A DNA stretch of 64,000 nt from Enchytraeus crypticus (GCA_905160935.1 CAJHZI010000444.1:684001-748000); one strand, 5' to 3'; positions 13,395 to 27,484 are shown, numbered from the stretch's first letter. A program made the numbers and translations. Notes: a model not told the origin generated them from the sequence alone.

Positions 13395-13600
13395 AGTTGG
13401 GGAGGAGATATGGCGGAACGGTTAGAATGTTCGCTTCGGATACAAGTGGCCTGGGTTCAAAGCCCCGTTCTGTCAGCAACTGATGAATACCCCCTTTGGC
13501 CCATGGAAGGTTTATCTTGTATCGGAGCTTGCTGCCGATTGGCGTTATCAATAGCCTAACTATTTGGGTTTGTTCAAAATGTCAAATAAATCCTATTTTT
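13395..13600 (+). mobile_element. Second tRNA-like SINE (SINE-C), single copy
   Basis: Reads ATATGGCGGAACGGTTAGAA (box A-like TGGCGGAACGG) and GGGTTCAAAGCCCC (box B-like) about 35 bases apart, followed by a unique body. It could instead be a decayed tRNA-like sequence; no cloverleaf was verified. Confidence 0.5.
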
Positions 13601-13810
13601 AAAACGATTACGGCTTCATGCGGCCGTTTCAAAGTTACCGCAATATCATGTTCAAATATCGATATTAAAATAATTACGGCACTGCAACATATTCTATAAA
13701 AACTTTGTGGGATATGAAAAAGTAAATATTAGAATTAAAGATATAGAGTTATTATTGGAGCAAAATAAACGAACATTTAGTCGTTCAAAGTATACATACT
13801 AAATCTAACA

Positions 13811-14250
13811 TCAGTATCTTTCCTCATTCTTACGAGACTCCACCCCTTCCACGTCAATCATCTCGTCCCCGCCCACATTTTCTTCAGATGTCTCTACCCT
13901 AATTTTGTCCCTAGAATATCTAGATTTAATATCCGGATCATTTATACTGAATCGTTTTTTAGATGTCCTATCTAATTTTAGATTGTCATCAGTTTTTACA
14001 AATCCTGATGCTTCATAATAGGAACGTTCGTAAGAAATGTTGCACTTCCGTTCTTCAATTACTTTAGTATTTGACGATGTTCGCTCGTTTTTAAACCATT
14101 TTAATTTTTGTGTGACGCCATCTGAGGTATTGCGCAATAGGGGCGGAGTGTTGCCATGACGACTGTTGTCATAGATACGAGGAAAGCTTGCTGATTGGTC
14201 GAGAGAAGTCGGTTGATATGTATCTGATGCGAATTCGTATCGAGTGCCAC
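13811..14250 (-). CDS. Orphan terminal-exon-like reading frame (unassigned)
   Basis: An open frame of 145 codons plus TGA after a good acceptor (ACTTTTGTAG) at 14251, entering in phase 1. The product is hydrophilic: QKLKWFKNERTSSN, YSRDKIRVETSEENVGG, ending VESRKNEERY. I do not recognise a family. Upstream (to the right) lies a retrotransposon fragment and then the last PRDM14 exon. The entry phase fits a splice from PRDM14 exons 1, 2 or 4 (all end in phase 1) but not from exons 5-7. It could be an alternative 3' exon, part of another gene, or chance; length and composition favour real coding. Confidence 0.45.
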
Positions 14251-14340
14251 CTACAAAAGTGATACATAAATTTTAATAGATAGGCTACTTCTTACCGAAT
14301 ATCACGAAATAATCAATGCGATAATAATAAAAATAATAAC

Positions 14341-15150
14341 GCTCTCCCTGTTGCTTCTTGTGGGCTATTTTTAGACAATGAGGCGATTCGAGTAGCTGTT
14401 AGTTTCCGTTTAGGGGCGAAAACGTGCGAGCCTCACATGTGCCCCTGCGGTCATGAAGTCGACGCTTTAGGTCTCCACGGCCTCTCCTGCAAACGAAGCT
14501 CAGGTAGAATGTCTCGCCATCACAATTTAAATGACATAATATGGCGAGCACTTTCGAGAGCAGGCATCCCTTCCTCTAAGGAACCAAGTGGGTTGTCCAG
14601 ATCAGACGGAAAGCGTCCGGACGGCATGACTTTAGTGCCCTGGTGCAACGGTAAATGTGCCGTTTGGGACGTCACGGTCATTGACACTATGGCAAACTCC
14701 TACCTGAATACGACTTCAGTCACAGCCGGTGGTGCTGCTGTTCATGCCGCCTCTAGGAAGTTGGATAAATACCGTGATCTGTCCTTAGGATATGAAGTTG
14801 TTCCGGTGGCTATTGAAACCATGGACCCGATGAATCCCGAAGGAGTTGACTTTATTAATGGCATAGGCAGACTTATTGCAGAGCAAACCGGCGATAAGCG
14901 AGAGACATCTTTTCTTTGGCAAAGGCTTTCCATGACTTTGCAAAGATTTAATGCAGTCTGCTTCAACAATTCTTTTAAGCCGATTGATGACCTCGAGTAG
15001 CCGGGCGGCGATTCAGCTCGTGGTGCTTGAATCGTTTTTATCAAACCCCAGGTTCTTTACACCGGGGTAAAAAAAAATTTTAAAGAAAAATATTTTTAAA
15101 AAATAATAATAATAATAGTAGTAATAATAATAATAATAATAATAATATAT
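14341..15150 (+). mobile_element. 5'-truncated non-LTR retrotransposon, restriction-like endonuclease domain
   Basis: The open frame enters at 14341 (ALPVASCGLFLDNEAIRVAV) and runs to TAG at 14998-15000. It contains CPCG, a following H..C (GLHGLSC), ARHH-type SRHHNLNDIIW, EPSGL, then KRPDGMTLVPW and VWDVTVIDT, the metal-binding and PD-(D/E)XK arrangement of the C-terminal restriction-like endonuclease of early-branching LINEs (R2-like). The sequence is free of stops, so the copy is fairly young although truncated at its 5' end. It ends in an A-rich tail and (TAA)n at about 15065-15150. No RT domain is present. Confidence 0.8.
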
Positions 15151-15319
15151 TCGTTTATTACATGAAATCTGACACCGCAGAAAACGAATAAATATACAAA
15201 TGGCAGCATAGAAAGCCATAAACATAATACTAATAATAGCCTCAGTGTTTAAATTACTTAGCCTATATGCAGAATAACAGTTTTGTATTATAATAATTCC
15301 CGGACAGGCGGGAGTATAT

Positions 15320-15321
15320 TG

Positions 15322-15385
<64 letters not shown>

Positions 15386-15496
15386 ATATGTCGTTTTAGC
15401 AAGTTTGAATAAATATAAGCAGCTACATATTAGCTTTATATTCATTTGTGTCTGACAACTGCAGGCCTAAATATCATATTTTTCTCTCTCTATATC

Positions 15497-15530
<34 letters not shown>

Positions 15531-15535
15531 TTGAT
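15320..15535. repeat. (TA)n and (CT)n microsatellites
   Basis: (TA)n at 15328-15381 and (CT)n at 15483-15532, between the LINE fragment and the PRDM14 3' flank. Confidence 0.92.
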
Positions 15536-15614
15536 TCTTTCTCTACTGCCTAGTGGCTAGTCCACCGCACATAAATGTTTCGTCTTTGACATCCATTACT
15601 AAATCATAAAACAA

Positions 15615-15750
15615 CTGGAGCCGGAAGCAATGTCGGTAAGATATTCGATTGCGGATCAGCATATGCGGGGTTTAAATCCTGGGCTCGACCGTCACTGACA
15701 TCGCTTTCGAGTGAGGAAACTGACGTTAACATTAGCTCTCATAGCTTTTA
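15615..15750 (+). mobile_element. SINE-A copy in the PRDM14 3' flank
   Basis: Full-length plus-strand copy: CTGGAGCCGGAAGCAATGTC head, box B GGTTTAAATCC, tail GAGGAAACTGACGTTAACAT. It starts its 3' end 22 bp from the PRDM14 stop, antisense to the gene. Confidence 0.8.
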
Positions 15751-15771
15751 AATAGAATAAGAGCAGAAAGT

Positions 15772-15930
15772 CTAACCGAGAGGAATGCAGATGTGTTTTT
15801 TCTGCTCGGTGGGTTGGGCGAATGTCATGCCGCAAGCTCGACAGCCATTGGTCGCCTCAGTCACGTGGGTTCTTCTCACGTGACTGTCGTGGGCGGCGTG
15901 CGAGGCAAAAGCTTTGCCGCAATGTCTGCA
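15772..15930 (-). CDS. PRDM14: PRDM14 exon 8 (fingers 5 and 6, stop)
   Basis: Terminal coding exon, 52 codons plus TAG. Finger 5 ([20 protein letters not shown]) is strongly conserved. Finger 6 is degenerate: C515, C518, H531, C533 with only four residues after it, so the last zinc site may be weak. The acceptor is TTTATACAG. A SINE begins 22 bp beyond the stop, in the presumed 3' UTR. Confidence 0.95.
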   Translation of the reverse strand, partial: CRHCGKAFASHAAHDSHVRRTHVTEATNGCRACGMTFAQPTEQKKHICIPLG

Positions 15931-16996
15931 CTGTATAAATATAGCATAATTATTAAAATAGATAAATTAATTAAAAATATTATGTAGAATGAAAAATAAA
16001 TTATATCAATATAAAAATTGAAGAATATTATTATGTACTTATTATGTCTTTTTGTAATTTGTTTTTAAATAAGAGATTGAAGAGTGCAAATATGTGTGAA
16101 TGAAAGTAAACTCATTGTTTGAGCGTGATTGTAAAAATGCTTAATTGATTGATGTTTCGCTTGGCTCTGTATAAGCAAATACGTTCGACAGTTTGTAAGA
16201 TAGGTTTCTATTTTGCGATATTTCTATTTCTTCTCCACCGATAAATGTCGTACTCTATCTTGTGGGGTTTTGGTAAAACGTTGCGCTCATAAATGAGTAT
16301 TAATTGTTTGCTGACCATTTTAAACTTTTAGCTTATAAATGAGCATCAATTGCTTGCTGATTATTTTAAGATGGATTCAGAATATTTACATGTAAATACC
16401 TTGAAGGGTTTTTCGCCTGAATGTTGACGGATGTGGGTACGTAGTATACTGGAGGCAGTGAAAGCCTTGCTGCAGTATAGACATTTGTATGGTCTTTCAC
16501 CACTGTGTACCTAAATCAATCAATAGATCAATAAAATGATCAATACCCTTGCTGCCGTACAGAGTACTACAGACATTTGTATGGTCTCTCACCACTGTGC
16601 ATCTAAATCAATCAATAGATCAATAAAATGATCAATCAATCAACCGATCTATATATCAATCGACCTATCAATCAACCAATCAATAAGTCAATCAATCAGC
16701 ACTTATTGTGATAGCGGGTAAATTGCTTTAGACCTATCGATAATTGTTCTGAATCGTCGATAGGGAAAGAATGAATGAATGAATGAATGGATGAATGGAT
16801 GAATGAATGAATGGAAAGATGAATGAGTGAGTGAATGAATGATTTATTGATTGATTGATTGCTTAATTGATGGATTGACTGATTGATTGATGGATTGACT
16901 GATTGATTGATTGATTGATTGACTGACTGATTGATTGATTGATTGATTGATAGATTGACTGATTGATTGATTGCTTGATAGATAGATAGATAGATA

Positions 16997-17040
<44 letters not shown>

Positions 17041-18044
17041 TGATGAATAGACTAACCCTCATATGCTTATTGAGACTGGACGACTGACTGAAGCTCTTAT
17101 TACAGAGGTTACACTTGTGAGGTCGATGCTTCTCGTGCACGTGCAGTATGTGAATACGTAGTCTATCTCTCTTCTCAAACGATCTACCAACAACAACATT
17201 CAGTCCATGACAACAACAACAACACCACTCAGGGAGTCCATGACAACAACAACAACAACAACAACAACGACAGGCAGTCCATGACAACAACAACATAATC
17301 ATAGTGCTACGGCCGTTCTCGATAACGTTGAGCACTGTGAAACCAAGTCGACATTGCAACACATTACATTACATAGCAAAACAAACCAATACAATACAAT
17401 ACAACACAATGCAATGCAATACAGTACGATATAATACAATACAGTGCATTGCATGACATTACGTTGCGTTACGTTACATGGCACTACATTATATTTACAT
17501 TTATTTACATTACATTACAGTTCATTACATGACATTAGATTACAAATCAGCGCTAGATGATGGCTCATTGGTAACTCACCTGCTGCAGAGATGACAAGGG
17601 AACTTGCGGTCTCCCTGATCCACACACCTCGTGTACTTGAGATGTTTGTCTCTATAGTAGCGGTAGGCAAAAACCTTCCCACATCTAGAGCATTGGTAGC
17701 CCTCAGAGTCTACAGCAAAGAGAATTGTAGAAATTGATGAGAAATTAAATTTTCTTAGACTTACGTCTATATTAAGGTTTCATGAAGACTCTGTAATGCG
17801 ATTATAATATATAGTTGATCATGCTAAGTTAGTGCTCTTGCCTAACGTGAATTAGACTGAAAGAATATTTAACTTACACATGTCATTGGAGATCACAAGA
17901 CACAGAGAGAGAGCTTTTACAGACGTGTGTCAGAATTAATTAGGGCTGAGCCATTTGGAAATTGAGTTAAAGTAACAGGGCAAATTCTCAGCATTATGTC
18001 TATTCAATTGCATAAGCATAACTAATCAACAGTAATATTTAGCA

Positions 18045-18079
<35 letters not shown>

Positions 18080-20017
18080 TTATCTATCTATCTCTCTCTC
18101 TCTTTCTCTCTCTCTCTAGTTTACTGAAGTGTTCATGTACATGTTCACGGTACATATTTCAACTCATATTATGTTATCACTACTGATAAAGAGCATTCCA
18201 TCGATTGACGAGTAATATCTAAAGGCTAAGCCTTATCCATTCCTCAACGTAAACTACATGTATAGTTTGGAAAAATTATGGTCTCTACGGTAGTTTCCCT
18301 TGGCTTCCTTAGTTATAGTTTAGTCGCCTCTTACAATATGTGCATTTTAAGGTTAATATATTCTTCATTGTACCGGACACAACAAGGAAAACTAATTAAA
18401 TCATGGAATAACAACTCTAATGAAAGTTCTATCTCAACAGAAGTCCGTCTTACTGTCTGCTACATTTGAAGACGAGGCCAGTGAATTTGACCCCATGACT
18501 CTCATCACGCCATCTGCAGGAGACACAGCCCCCGATGAGCTCAGAAAACAACCAGGTGGGTGAGCCCCTAGCCCATAATCGACATCCCCAAAAAAGACCA
18601 GGAGCTCTACACCCCTGAGGATGTCTCTACAGACGATGTAGTAGATGTCAGAGTTCCGCTGCACAACAACGAGGTTTTGTTCATAGCGAGTGGTAGCCAT
18701 GTTTATCAACGTCATCCAGCTCTGAGTGACGTCACGAGATTCTGTATTGGAACATCTGGCCTGAAATATATGACGTGTTTAAGAGGATTTATTGATCTAA
18801 TCGTCATGAACTGTCTGACTGGACAACAGTGAGAGTATTAATAGTTAATATCATCACTATACGAATACATCATAATTATTTTAGAGCAAAAACCAATGTT
18901 AACGTCAGTTTCCTCATTCGAAAGCCATGTCAGTGACGGGCGAGCCCAGGATTTCAGCCCCGTACATGCTCTCTCTCTCTCTTTATATATCCATAGTTTT
19001 CTATCGTCATTTACATTATGAGCACCTGACTGATTAATCGTGCATTCTTAATAGTACCTTATTTACAGTAAGTTTACGCTTAATCAATTTTAAAGGAAGA
19101 GAAGCAAACCGTATAAACAAAATGCAAAATGCACATGCAAATTGTATGTATTATAAATTTATAAAATGTATAAATGTATATAATGTTGTTGAATTAAAAT
19201 ATTAACACTAAAACTACAAAATAAATAAACGAAAAAGAGATTATTTTCTTAAGTGTATCTGAACTAACAGGATATTGTTAGCTAAAAGAGGCAATTGAGG
19301 GAAGATTTGAAGGGGAAAAGTTAGAGTAAAACCGAGACTTGGGATACTGGATGCTCTGATAGCTAATTCGTATTTTGATATGAAGAGAAAAGCAGAGCAG
19401 AGAAACATGTGAGAGAATTATATACCGTTGTTAGAGGAAGACCGAGAATCAGGATACTGGGCGATATGATAATTAATTCGTATATATGTTGGCATTAAGA
19501 GAAAAGCAGCGAATAGAAATATGAAATATAATACTAATAAAGATAATAAAAGTTTAACGTCCGTTTCCTCGTGTAAGGATGATGTTAGGGACGTCCCCAT
19601 CACATGTCGCCATAAATCGATTCACCCCAAACGATCTGAAAAACATGTGCTGAAGAGAAAGAAAAAGATCCAAAACCGTGCCACATATTATTTGATATGT
19701 GTAGGATTTATATGCCACGGACCTGCCAATTGGTAGAACACTACGAGATATATATATCAGAATTCTCTATACCGGCCACTGGTGTTGCTCGTCGTCCATG
19801 ACACGTCTTGCTATTAGAGGAGACTGGTAGGGGCCGAATGTTGTGCCTCGTGGTATGATTGGTTGACTGCTGAATACACCGTATCGTCTGTTAGTGTGGT
19901 CAATCATCACTTGTCTCACTTCTAAACCTATATTTAATTAAGCAGTCAATCATCATCATCATCATTATCATCAACATTATCATTATCATCATCATTATCA
20001 TTATCATCATCATCATT

Positions 20018-20056
<39 letters not shown>

Positions 20057-20509
20057 GTCAACTTCCCTCGAATCCCAGTTTAACCAGGGTTGGGATATAA
20101 ATAGACTGTCTCAAATCCTCTCTGTCCTACACCACATCATCAGTAAATCCCCTATTTGAGATGTTTCCAGTCATTTAAAATTTCCCTTCGTTTAAATTAT
20201 GCTGTCAATAATAGATAAAAAATAAAGATTTAGCGTTTGAATCAGGCAATCAACTAAATAGCTGAGTGATTAATTAGCCTACGAGCGACTAATCAATTTC
20301 CCAATAAATCTGATAGCACTCGATAAGTTACTTAGCACTTTAATTAGTCAATCAATCAATTAGTAATCTATAGTCCCTCTTATTTTTAAATCCCCGCTTA
20401 TTTAAAATGTGCCTTTGAAATCGTAATTTATTGAAATTACTAAACTATTACTATATTATTATTATATTACTACATTATTATTATTATTATTTATATTTAA
20501 TATCATTAC

Positions 20510-20575
<66 letters not shown>

Positions 20576-22306
20576 CAACTTTCGTTACACGTTGCAAAAC
20601 CAATAGCTATAAAATCAATAATGAGAGGAAAGGCATAAGGGTTATTTTTTATGAACCGTATGGTAGTTGAAGATCTTTGAGATCAGATGGCCCTGGTGAC
20701 GACGACTTGATGTCTTGTGCCTCTTCTTCCCCTTCAGTGTGGCTGCTACACGACGTCCAGCTGTCCTTGCGTAGAATCTTCTCGATTCCTTGTCAAATAA
20801 ACATACGCTCAAAGTTAAAATAATATCATAGCCAGAAGATGCTTTGCCGCACAGAAAAAATAATCCTGCGTAAAAGCCATTAAGTCATAATTTTTAGAAT
20901 GTCTAAATAGCGTAGGGGTAACGTCATGAAGTTTTAAATGACAAATCCTACGGTGAATTGAACCCTCGTGGGTTCGAATCCCGGCCGAGCTGATCTGAGA
21001 GTAAAATCTCGGACATTCACTGGACTGGTTATACGGAAAATGGTCTAAATTGCCTAACGAACTAAACATGTGGTTTTAAAAGTGATAGATATCAACATAG
21101 TTGATTATTCACTATAGTACGTGTTTACCTTTTTTCATAGTCCACGTGACAACGCTACAGCTGACAGGCGTTTGTTGACAAACAATGCATTGAACGTAAT
21201 GAAAAATACACGAAAAGTTAAAACAATTTCCTTTAATTGACATTTATATCGGCATTTACTCCACAGAAGCTCATGATTACATAGGGCTGCAAAGCATTTT
21301 ACCATTTCCTATCTATTAATAAGAAATGAATACATTGAAAACGATTACTTAATTAATTAATTAAATTTTTATTAATTAATTTGTGCATTTAAAATCAATC
21401 TGAAAGATTGACAATGCAAAACATTTGTTTATCGACAAACTGCGTCCTACCTTCACCTTGTAGGTCCTGATTACTTATTTCCCATTGGCTATATCGTTAA
21501 ACCTTGACAATTATTCGTCACACTTTTATGGGGAATTATATAGCATAGCTAGCAGAAACTCTGCATCAATTTCTCTAGCATTTTCATTCTCATAATACAA
21601 ATTTGTAAACTACAAACTATTTATCAACTACAAATTTGTAAAGAGTAAAATTATCAAGTTTGAAGATTAAAACAGTTTATACGTTCAAATCAGTCGTTTG
21701 ATAGTTTTAGTTACTCTATAGATTTTTTCAAGTACAATTTAAAGTATTAAGTGATTATAACAAGGTATTGATCACCAATTGACATATTTTTGCCAATTTG
21801 CTTAAGTTCTATTGCGAAGTTTTCTATACCATAAATTGAAAAAATCTAAAAAAAATCGAATCACTGTTCTATAAAGTGAATACGATGGGCCATTATGAAT
21901 GTATCACAAGTCAATGCGGTCAAATTTGCTTATTACCTAGTACCTATAATCTTATAAAGCATGGGGCAACCGTATTGTTGAAATAAACCAAGAAAAAAGA
22001 ATTGATTTGGTTAATCGTTGACGCGATCTCAAAAGTGAACTACTTTAAATGAATTTAGGCCTTTTGTTCTGAATTTGCCAGTCGATTCTTTAATTCAGTG
22101 CCACTTCCATACAAATTGAGCATTTGAGATTTTAGCACCATTGTATATTGATCAAGACAAAATTATAAAGTAAACATAGTTCCATAATCGATATCTTTAA
22201 CTTGCGCTGCGCAGACAAAAGGGTGTCAAAGGGAAAAGTTTGTTTAGCATTTAACATCGAGGAGCTAAAAGTCTCTTGAGTGAAAGTTAGTTTGCTTGAG
22301 AAAAAC

Positions 22307-22349
<43 letters not shown>

Positions 22350-22750
22350 AAGAGAGAGAAGCAACCGAGGAATTACTGACATTTGAACGAGCAGGAAGGT
22401 AAACTGGACTGACAGCGGAGCGATTGCAAAGAAATGTAAACTTGCTTTTCGCGCGCCGAACAAAACCCCGACAAGACGTGATGAATTTAAACCGGTAGCG
22501 GTTACCAACTCTTTGCAGACAAACTCTCGATACATTACCGCGCTAGCGACAGACATCGATCCCAACAGCTCAGAACAATGGACAACCGACGAGAACCGAT
22601 TTTTCACACCCTGTCGCATTCAAAGGCTCTTTATTTATCCAGAGGGTGAAGAGAGTAATTTCAATACGGGAAATGTGGAAAACAATATCCCAAAACTGAT
22701 AACTTTCATATTTAACTTTCAATTTACTGTATTTAACTTTAATTAAATAA

Positions 22751-22802
<52 letters not shown>

Positions 22803-23524
22803 AATTAATAAATTGCTAGAAGTTACAATATATAACTTTCAATTTACTTCCAGACTTTATTTTCGTGTGTGGATACCAAAACAAAAAAATGGACTGTAAA
22901 TTCTCGTGGCTTATTTAAAGTTAATTTTCGAAAGTACTGTAAAAGGACGGGTTGATATTTTGAGCAGCCTCTACATCCAACCTCTACCCTGAGTAGCTAA
23001 CACTCGTCCCCCAGTCCTGGGCTGACGATGATTGGAAGTGAAGTGGGCAGCGAAGCTTTGTCGAATGTCGTCAAGTGATTGTCGAAAGGAAAGCGGAACG
23101 GGAAGTATCTTAATTGGAAGCGTGAAAGAAGAAGAAGAGGCTGACGATAATTACATTATGCTCTTCTGTCATTCTTTACTCCACTTTCCATTTGAAAGTT
23201 TCCTTTCGTCGGTCATAGAAATTCTAGGGGTGATGTTTTCGTTATTTAGAGTTATACATCTAAAATTTTATTTTTGATATTGTTCGTCATAATTTTAATT
23301 TGCAAATTACAGATTTTAAGTGAAATTGAAGGCGGTGGAATTGAGTTCACTGATCATCGACCAGTGCATTCAGTCTTCATTGCTCGTCAAACTGAAAGTA
23401 GTCAACGATAGCTTTCAAAGATTTATCAGAGTAAATCTTAGTAGTCTACATCAGATTTAAGAATAAGAGTTTTAATGAATTTCAAGGTGTAGAAAACAAA
23501 CTGTGAAATCTGTGAATAATATAC

Positions 23525-23586
<62 letters not shown>

Positions 23587-23605
23587 CATATATATACATA
23601 ATTTC

Positions 23606-23655
<50 letters not shown>

Positions 23656-23744
23656 ATATCTGTGCGTATAAATATATAAATTATATTTGTTATTTATTTA
23701 GCGTGTGCGTTAATGCAGATCCTAAATTATATACATATATAGTA

Positions 23745-23837
<93 letters not shown>

Positions 23838-23866
23838 ATTATATATTCACTAGGCTTATATATATA

Positions 23867-23930
<64 letters not shown>

Positions 23931-26543
23931 ATATGTATATATATTCACTAGGCTTATATCTATATATATATATAATGTAGTAGGCCCATATATGGTGAAT
24001 GAAGTAATCCTTTGTGAGACAGTAGTAATATCTTGCTAAAATTAAACTGCCAAATACATAACAACAAATACATAACAACAAATACATAACAACAAATACA
24101 TAACAACAAATACATAACAACAAATACATAACATACATGAAAACTTTCATTTGACTGCACTTCAAAAATTATATTTTATTCAATTTGATTATTACCAATA
24201 AAACCTTTCACTGTCACTGTAGCATTGTATCCTTTATTAATAGTTTGAGGACTGGAATCAATAAGGTTAATGACAGGATGTTCCTGGTCAAACGCAAATC
24301 CGGATCAATCTCTCAGCATCATTCAATGGTTCCCGGAGTTAATATCTCTTACAGATTCTTTGGATGCCCATTAATAGAGTTCACGCAATAGTAATAGCCA
24401 TTTAATTCTGAGCACAACATTTAAATTTAACGTTCGTTCTTCTTTCAGAGATGCATTGGGAGGCGGGTCACCATGGGATTAGATCATTATCATCATCATC
24501 TTCCCCCGAATCCCAGCTTAACCAGGGTTGGGATACGAATAGACTGTCTCAAATCCTCTTTGTCCTACATAATTTCATACATCAGTCAATCCCCAATTTT
24601 TGACTTTTCCATCCGTTTAAAATTTGTAGCAATTTCTGCAGCCTAGGCACTCACTAACCGAATGCCCTTTCTGACTTTGGTATGGATCATAATGCTTTAG
24701 TCGCCTTCTACGACACGTTCAGTCACCGGTTGGTCAATTCTTCAAACAACCCGGACACAACACGGAGAACACCATGGGATTAGATCAAGTTCTTTAATCA
24801 CTTTGACGAACCTAGTAGCCTGCATTAACATAGTCAGTAATAGCACTCTAGAGCAAGATAGATATCCCGCTCTATGCTGATGGTGTCTTCGGATAAATCA
24901 AATAATCAATGGACTGTAACTCGACTGTTGCAGCTTTTAAATTAGAATAAAATGAACTGCAGAAGTTCTATCTGCTCATTACTATACAATCGAACTGAAT
25001 TTTCTAGCAAGAATCTATAGACATCACTTTCTCTCTCTCTCTCTCTCTTAGTGCACTTCCTATTGGGCAGGTCCATGCAGGCGTTATATACCATGGTATA
25101 TAACGCCTCCACTCTTCTCTGTCTTCCGCTTTCCTCTTCATGTTTAAATATGAGTGGGTCTTTAAATCATCTAACATATCTAATCTCGGCCTGCCTCTGT
25201 CTCTTTTTCCTTCCATTCTACATACATATACTGCATAGTTGATTTAATTCAAACATATAATAAACCGTCTACCCTAAGAAAGCGGTGTTTTTAAAAGTTT
25301 TCTTTACTCTTGTTCTCGCGCTAGGACAAGCAGAAAACTATACAGGCGTTTAAATAATGTTAATCGTGCAAATAAAGGCGGCAAGATCATCACTGGATTC
25401 AGCATGCACTGAAGTGTAGTCGATGAATGGCTTATTAAAGGATAAACGATTTGAAAGAGAATAAAGGTGTAGGCCGCAGCACTTAGAGGTGATAAATTCT
25501 CGCCTTAGCCGGGTGCTAGTTTATATTGACATAAAATGAAGTTAGAACCTACGTATCTCAAATAAATTTTTTAGCACGAATACTGCTGCCCTAGATTGGT
25601 TAGCTGGTACTGATTGTGCTTAGTAGCTAGGTAAAAAGTTTTAGAAAGTCTTTCTTTCAAAAATAGTTTAAGTAAATCTTTTATCAGAAAACAATTATAT
25701 AGAAACTAGAAAAAGCTCTTTCCTGTGACAACTCTCATTGGCCGATAATACCTGGTAACGTGAGTCTACTTGATCAATCTACGCTAGTTTTCTGCTGTAG
25801 CTTTATTGGCACATTAGCCACAGACTTCAAACCTTCCTGTCCGATAGTTAGTCCAATGTAGGCCTACTTGATGCTATAAATTACAATTACGTCAAATATT
25901 AACTGTTACCATAGCAAAAAATCCTAGCATTTAGCATTGAAACACATCCTAGCAATTACCATGAGAACAAATCCTACCAGTAATCATCAATACGTTTGAA
26001 AATTAAAGATTCAGACATTTTCCTTTCCTCTAAAGTATAGCATTGATCTAGGGCGAAGTGTACAGTTCGAGAAAAGCAATGAAGAATAAACGACTCCATA
26101 GCCGCATGTACTTCACTTAATTCGACTAAAGACGAGGAAGATATAGAGAACGATATTTTTGAACGAAAGCTTTATTGCAGAAGTAAACTACATTTTGAAT
26201 TTATCGAATGCTAGTATACAATGAAGTGCATGGAAATATTTAGTATTTTAATATTTACAAAATCAATCAATCAATAAGAATTTAACCCCCGGTTCCTCGC
26301 CATAAGAAAATATCAGGGTCGTCAAAAAATTGTTTATTGTCATTTTATTTCATAGTTGCTAAAGTATAATGTATTCTTTTCTGTCTCTCAGCGTCAGTGG
26401 TTCAGCGTTCATCATATCAACCCAGTCTAGCGTGATGAGTGATGGGTGAATAGATCAGGGCTTAGCTGTCCGGTCGACACCAAAGATCTGATCAATCTAC
26501 ACCCCGTCCTGCCCCTGGCTAGAAGTTATATGTGCAAGAGAGA

Positions 26544-26580
<37 letters not shown>

Positions 26581-26581
26581 G

Positions 26582-26618
<37 letters not shown>

Positions 26619-27441
26619 GAGAGAAAGAGAAAGAGGGGGAGAGTAGTAATAGACCTGCAACCTATGATAGAGTTAAAGACATGGAATGTTTGTACGAAGT
26701 AGAGCAAATCGTTCACTCTTTATGGAGTATTAATTAACTCATACTTGGTTTTTGCAAAACTTTTGTATCTGAACTTAAATGCAGTTTAGCAAAAATAAAG
26801 AACCTGGTATGACTTCTTCAAATCTCTGATTTGTCTCTTCTTAATAGGATGATATGCGCAAAAAACTGCTTTAAATTCTACATAGTTTACAGAAAAAAGT
26901 GTAACCATTGATTAAATACTTAAAATTTAACTCATTTCAAATATTAAACGAAATATTAAAATGTTTTAGATATTTCACGAGTGATATCACATATCGGGAT
27001 GGCGGGTGACCCCTTGAGGTCGTGCTAGGGGAAGGGTGATATGTACCTGTGTTATGCGCCTGTTGGGTGCTGCTAGGGTTAATCGGGTCACTGAACTAAG
27101 GAGATCGTCAGATGGCCTGAGCGTGACAATGAGTGGTATTTGACTAACAAAACATAGGATCGACCCTTTCCACTATCTCACTCAGGCTCTTCATTCTAAA
27201 GTACGAATTTAATTTTATTTAGTTTTAAAAAGATAATTTTATCAAAATTTGTAGTTCTAGAAAAGAAACAACGTCAGAAAGGGCATCGGTTGGTGAGCGC
27301 CAAGGCTCTAGAAATTGCTACGAATTTTAAACAAATGGAAAAGTCTCAAATAGGGATTGGCTGGTGGTGTGGTGTAGGATAGAGAGGATTTGAGACAGTC
27401 TATTTGTATCCCGACCCTGGTTGAACTGGGATTCAAGGCAA

Positions 27442-27484
<43 letters not shown>

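Noticed and set aside
22287..22619. 110-codon minus-strand frame in PRDM14 intron 1
   Set aside because: It ends in a (GA)n-derived Ser-Leu run, lacks homology and has no phase-compatible junction with PRDM14 exons.
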